DNA of 64,000 nucleotides from Leucobacter sp. L43 (GTDB lineage Bacteria; Actinomycetota; Actinomycetes; Actinomycetales; Microbacteriaceae). A model generated the notes under the pieces. That model did no database searches, was not told the origin of the DNA, and saw only the letters and a program-made list of their open reading frames with translations. Below, piece by piece: positions 60,712 to 64,000 of this stretch (the first letter of the stretch is position 1; each line of letters starts with the position of its first letter). The DNA lies in NCBI RefSeq assembly GCF_016597785.1, contig NZ_JAENJG010000001.1, positions 1,364,001 to 1,428,000 of the forward strand, in the 5' to 3' direction. Both the position numbers and the translations under genes were made by a program.

Positions 60712-61707
60712 TCAGTTCACCCCAGCTGCGGCGAGCGCGTAATCCTCATCGACGAGCGCGGCATTCGCCGCTGCACCCGCCATGTTGCCCGCACCCATCA
60801 CGAGGGGCACGGAGGCCGCGGGGCTCACGACGTTCCCCGCAGCCCAGATGCGCGGGTGGCTCGTGCGCTGCATCGGATCGACCGAGACCGTGAGGCCCAT
60901 CGGGGTCTCACTGCGGTCGAGCGCGACGCCGGAGAGGAACTGATCCTGCGGCACCATGGCGAATCCCGTGAAGACCGCGTCGATCTCGAACTCCCGCCCG
61001 TCGGCGGTGCGCACCCCGCTGACATCGGCACCCGATCCGACAACCTCGACGACCGGGGCCGAGACCAAGCGCACGCCCCGGGCCCGCATTCCGCGTTCGG
61101 TATCGGCATCGAGCACGCTGTCGCCGCGCGCGTCGACGAGTCCGGCCGTGAACACGGTGACGTCATCGCTCCACTGCCGCAGCAGCTTCGCCTGGTGCAT
61201 GCCGAGCGGCGAGGTGGTGATCACCGCGATTCGCCTGCCCCGAACCTCCCAGCCATGGCAGTACGGGCAGTGCAGGACGCTCGTGCCCCATCGCTCCGCG
61301 AGTCCGGGGATCTCGGGCAGCACGTCGGTCACACCCGTCGCGACGATCAGAGCCCTCGTCTGCAGCACCTCTCCCGATCCGAGTTCGACGGACATCGAAC
61401 CGCCCGGGCTGCCGGCCTCCAGGGAAGCGGACGACGTCTCCCCCTTCGTATCCCGCACCCCGCGCACGTCCGCCTGCCGGAACTCGACCCCGTAGGTCTC
61501 GGCCTCGGCGCGTCCGCGTGCGACGAGCTCGAGCGGCGGAGTGCCGTCGAGGCCCAGCACGTTGTGCATGTGAGAGGCGAAGCGGTTGCGCGGTGCGCCC
61601 CCGTCGATCACGAGGGTGCGCCGAAGCGAACGTCCGAGCGCCTGCGCCGCACTCAGTCCTGCCGCCCCGCCGCCGATCACAATGGCATCCCATTCAGTAT
61701 TCGTCAT
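60712..61707 (-). CDS. Thioredoxin-reductase-like NAD(P)/FAD oxidoreductase
   Basis: A 331-residue flavoprotein: FAD fold AIVIGGGAAGLSAAQALGRSL, redox motif LHCPYCHGWEV (C-x-x-C), NAD(P) domain after it, and FAD end RIWAAGNVVSPAASVPLVMGAGNMAG. The NAD(P) loop (VITTSPLGMHQAKLLRQW) departs from G-x-G-x-x-A, as in flavin reductase-like relatives. ATG 61707 has GAGG upstream. Divergent from an XRE-cupin regulator with two palindromes between, so probably controlled by it. Confidence 0.88.
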   Translation of the reverse strand: MTNTEWDAIVIGGGAAGLSAAQALGRSLRRTLVIDGGAPRNRFASHMHNVLGLDGTPPLELVARGRAEAETYGVEFRQADVRGVRDTKGETSSASLEAGSPGGSMSVELGSGEVLQTRALIVATGVTDVLPEIPGLAERWGTSVLHCPYCHGWEVRGRRIAVITTSPLGMHQAKLLRQWSDDVTVFTAGLVDARGDSVLDADTERGMRARGVRLVSAPVVEVVGSGADVSGVRTADGREFEIDAVFTGFAMVPQDQFLSGVALDRSETPMGLTVSVDPMQRTSHPRIWAAGNVVSPAASVPLVMGAGNMAGAAANAALVDEDYALAAAGVN

Positions 61708-61728
61708 GGTCCCAGCCTCGGGGGAATG

Positions 61729-61763
61729 TGCAATAATTGCAATTTGATTTGCGATAATGGCAA
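61729..61763. promoter_or_regulatory. Two palindromic operator candidates, centres 21 bp apart
   Basis: TGCAATAATTGCA (61729-61741) is perfect around a central base and TTGCGATAATGGCAA (61749-61763) is a degraded copy. Their centres are two helical turns apart in the 64-bp divergent gap between the flavoprotein and XRE-cupin genes; the second overlaps the ribosome-site approach of the regulator, as in autorepression. Confidence 0.6.
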
Positions 61764-61771
61764 GGAGCATC

Positions 61772-62320
61772 ATGGATGAACTGCAGCGCCTCGGGCCGAG
61801 ACTGCGCGCCGCGCGGCAGGATCGAGGGTGGACTCTGGAGGACCTCGCGGCTCGGGCCGGGATGTCCACGAGCACGCTCTCGCGGCTGGAATCCGGCAAA
61901 CGGCAAGCGAGCCTCGAACTCCTGCTCCCCGTCACCCGACAGCTCGGCATCCGCGTCGATGACCTCCTCGACGCTCCGGATCGAGACCCTCGCGTGCACC
62001 GCACCACGATTCGTCGCGACGGGATGACAATCGCTCCGCTCACGCGGGAGGCCTCGGAGGTGCGCGCGTTCAAGATCACCTACCACCCCGGAGCTCCCGA
62101 GTGCGAGTTGCAGGTGCACGAGGGACACGAGTGGCTCTACGTGCTGTCGGGCAGATTGCGCCTCTCACTCGCCGAGCGCGAGCACGTGCTCGGTCGAGGC
62201 GAGGCGGCGGAGTTCGACACGACGGTGCCGCACCTCATGCAGGCCGAGGGGACGACGCCGTGCGAGGTGATCAGCATCTTCAACACGGTCGGCGAACGGC
62301 TGCACCTGCACAGCACGTAG
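61772..62320 (+). CDS. XRE-family regulator with C-terminal cupin domain
   Basis: A 182-residue regulator: XRE HTH at residues about 5-62 (LGPRLRAARQDRGWTLEDLAARAGMSTSTLSRLESGKRQASLELLLPVTRQLGI) and a cupin (CELQVHEGHEWLYVLSGRLRLSLAEREHVLGRGEAAEFDTTVPHLM) with metal/ligand residues His in VHEGHEW and VPH. ATG 61772 has AAGGAG four bases upstream; the ATG at 61757 has none. Divergent from the thioredoxin-reductase-like gene. Confidence 0.92.
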   Translation: MDELQRLGPRLRAARQDRGWTLEDLAARAGMSTSTLSRLESGKRQASLELLLPVTRQLGIRVDDLLDAPDRDPRVHRTTIRRDGMTIAPLTREASEVRAFKITYHPGAPECELQVHEGHEWLYVLSGRLRLSLAEREHVLGRGEAAEFDTTVPHLMQAEGTTPCEVISIFNTVGERLHLHST

Positions 62321-62372
62321 GCCGGCGCGACCCTCCGCTTCCCCCCTTCCCCGCGCCCGCACGCCATGCCGA

Positions 62373-63083
62373 TCAGCGGACCTGCGCGAGGAGCGCCCTG
62401 TGGAAGGCCGCGTCGCCCGTGAGCTCCGGATGGAAGGCGATGCCCGTCACCGTACCGAGCCTGCGCCGAGCGTCGCGAGCGCCGATCCTGCCATCCGCGT
62501 CGCGCTCGGGCCCCGCGTCCGAGTCGCCCCCGGGCGCCGCCGTCGTGGCGCCGAGCACGCGCCCGTCGACTCGGCAAATCGCGCGAGCGCCGATTCCGAC
62601 TGAAAGCACCTCCGGAGCGCGGATGAGCGCCGCACGCACGCGGCCACCCTGCCGCCCGATCACCTCAGCCGCGTCGACCGCGATGTCGACCTCGTGCGAC
62701 ACCAGCTGCGGGCCGAGCGCATTGCGTCGCACGGCGACGTCGAGCACGTCGAGAGATCTCTGAGAGGGTGCCGCATCCCGCACCTCTCGGGCGAGCAGCA
62801 CGAGCCCGGCGCACGTTCCCAGCGTGGGGAGCCCCTCCGTGATGATCGATCGCAGGCCCTCAGCCATATCGAAGAGGCGGAGCAGCCGATCCTGTGCGCT
62901 GGATTCTCCGCCGGGCAGCACGAGCGCATCGATGCGCGGTCCGTCAGCACCCGCGAAGTCGCTCTCGCGTCGCACCAGCACGACGCGCGCGCCGAGCTGC
63001 TCGAGCACGTCGCCGTGCTCCGACACGCCCCCCTGCAGCGCGAGCACCCCGACGACGGGTGCCGAGCGGGGCTCCGTCACCAC
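62373..63083 (-). CDS. pdxT: Pyridoxal 5'-phosphate synthase glutaminase subunit
   Basis: A 236-residue class I glutaminase that feeds ammonia to PdxS. Seen: [36 protein letters not shown], nucleophile Cys in [10 protein letters not shown] and the His/Glu pair in [11 protein letters not shown]. About 25 extra residues ([20 protein letters not shown], then RDARRRL) interrupt the region before the His. GTG 63083 (or 63080) overlaps the pdxS stop. Confidence 0.93.
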   Translation of the reverse strand: MVTEPRSAPVVGVLALQGGVSEHGDVLEQLGARVVLVRRESDFAGADGPRIDALVLPGGESSAQDRLLRLFDMAEGLRSIITEGLPTLGTCAGLVLLAREVRDAAPSQRSLDVLDVAVRRNALGPQLVSHEVDIAVDAAEVIGRQGGRVRAALIRAPEVLSVGIGARAICRVDGRVLGATTAAPGGDSDAGPERDADGRIGARDARRRLGTVTGIAFHPELTGDAAFHRALLAQVR

Positions 63084-63994
63084 CCTCGCTCGGCCAAGCG
63101 GTGCGGGGCGGGCAGGTCGGCGACGTTGATGCCCACCATGGCCTCTCCCAGTCCGCGGGAGGCCTCTGCGATCGCGCCGGGGTCATCGAAACGCGCCGTC
63201 GCTCGCACGATGGCGGCGGCACGCTTCGCGGGGTCGCCCGACTTGAAGATGCCGGATCCCACGAAGACCCCGTCGGCGCCGAGCTGCATCATCATCGCCG
63301 CATCCGCGGGCGTGGCCACCCCGCCCGCGGTGAAGAGCACCACCGGCAGGCGGCCAGCGGCCGCGACCTCTCGGACGAGGTCGTACGGCGCAGCCAGGTC
63401 TTTCGCCGCGACGTACAGCTCATCCGGACCGAGCGCGGAGAGGCGGGCGATCTCCCCGCGAATGGTGCGGATGTGCTTGGTCGCCTCCGAGACGTCGCCG
63501 GTGCCGGCCTCGCCCTTCGAGCGGATCATCGCCGCACCCTCTGAGATGCGGCGAAGCGCTTCGCCCAGGTTCGTCGCCCCGCACACGAACGGAACCGTGA
63601 ACCGCTGCTTGTCGATGTGGTTCACGTAGTCGGCAGGCGACAGCACCTCCGATTCATCGATGTAATCCACCTCGAGCGCTTCGAGCACCTGCGCTTCGAC
63701 GAAGTGCCCGATGCGGGCCTTCGCCATCACGGGAATCGAAACGGTCGCTCTGATGCCGTCGATGAGGTCCGGGTCGCTCATGCGCGCCACCCCGCCCTGT
63801 GCGCGGATGTCCGCCGGAACGCGCTCGAGCGCCATCACGGCGACGGCACCGGCGTCTTCCGCGATCCTCGCCTGTTCGGGGGTGACGACGTCCATGATCA
63901 CCCCGCCCTTGAGCATGTCGGCGAGGCCTCGCTTGACGAGGGGCGAGCCGGTGGTCGGAGCTGCGGTGGACGCTGATGCCTGGGATTCGGTCAT
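63077..63994 (-). CDS. pdxS: Pyridoxal 5'-phosphate synthase lyase subunit
   Basis: A 305-residue (beta/alpha)8 enzyme that builds PLP from ribose 5-phosphate, glyceraldehyde 3-phosphate and ammonia. Catalytic Lys residues lie in [21 protein letters not shown] and [46 protein letters not shown] and [33 protein letters not shown] are near-invariant blocks. ATG 63994 is taken as start; six bases later the window ends, so the promoter is not visible. Coupled to pdxT. Confidence 0.96.
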   Translation of the reverse strand: MTESQASASTAAPTTGSPLVKRGLADMLKGGVIMDVVTPEQARIAEDAGAVAVMALERVPADIRAQGGVARMSDPDLIDGIRATVSIPVMAKARIGHFVEAQVLEALEVDYIDESEVLSPADYVNHIDKQRFTVPFVCGATNLGEALRRISEGAAMIRSKGEAGTGDVSEATKHIRTIRGEIARLSALGPDELYVAAKDLAAPYDLVREVAAAGRLPVVLFTAGGVATPADAAMMMQLGADGVFVGSGIFKSGDPAKRAAAIVRATARFDDPGAIAEASRGLGEAMVGINVADLPAPHRLAERGW

Positions 63995-64000
63995 ACGCAC

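Overview
The window is high-GC, gene-dense bacterial DNA with many GTG starts, strong GGAGG-type ribosome binding sites and many 1-4 nt stop/start overlaps. The gene content fits a Gram-positive actinobacterium, most likely of the Microbacteriaceae: a ResB/CcdA/TlpA cytochrome c maturation cluster, PdxS/PdxT vitamin B6 synthesis, sdhCDAB, SipW-type secretion, PucR/GntR/LysR regulators and many lipoprotein-dependent ABC importers. The family assignment is inference from gene content only. No rRNA, tRNA, CRISPR array, insertion sequence or prophage was recognised.

Layout. 1-6.6 kb: polyamine-type ABC importer (ATPase cut by the left edge), a TetR regulator, an M24 hydrolase of the creatinase/ectoine-hydrolase kind and an MHS-type symporter; two matching palindromes flank tetR. 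6.6-13.5 kb: second polyamine-type importer, a flavin amine oxidase and a PucR regulator, which together suggest amine uptake and oxidation. 13.5-18.2 kb: housekeeping genes (39-aa Cys-rich protein, phosphosugar mutase, NAD(P)HX dehydratase, thymidine phosphorylase). 18.2-21.2 kb: an ECF sigma factor fused to its own anti-sigma and extracellular region, and a YihY membrane protein. 21.2-24.8 kb: succinate dehydrogenase. 25-34 kb: a catabolic regulon holding KDG dehydratase, LysR, a second M24 protein, a taurine/nitrate-type ABC importer, RidA and an alpha-ketoglutaric semialdehyde dehydrogenase; a 16-bp motif is shared by its two main promoters. 34-35.2 kb: mannose-1-phosphate guanylyltransferase. 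35.2-41 kb: GntR, a Cache-domain protein and a third polyamine-type importer. 41-44.1 kb: a lower-GC patch with a HipBA toxin-antitoxin pair, a four-copy operator array, a lipoprotein and two gene remnants. 44.1-47.9 kb: histidine phosphatase-TlpA-CcdA-ResB. 47.9-55.3 kb: Ugp-type sugar/glycerol-phosphate importer with a metallophosphoesterase, a tyrosine-phosphatase-like enzyme and an RpiR regulator. 55.4-56.7 kb: archaeal-type aspartyl-tRNA synthetase. 56.8-59.8 kb: a SipW signal peptidase operon with three likely substrates. 60-64 kb: methyltransferase, thioredoxin-reductase-like flavoprotein, XRE-cupin regulator, pdxT and pdxS.

The most unusual items are the SipW peptidase fused to an LPXTG-anchored surface module and encoded with its presumed substrates; the sigma/anti-sigma/stalk/extracellular single-chain receptor; the 26-bp-period operator array of the HipBA module, which sits beside a ResB locus with no visible CcsA/ResC partner; and the shared-motif catabolic regulon whose upstream substrate is unknown. 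All functional calls come from reading motifs and translations; no database search was run.
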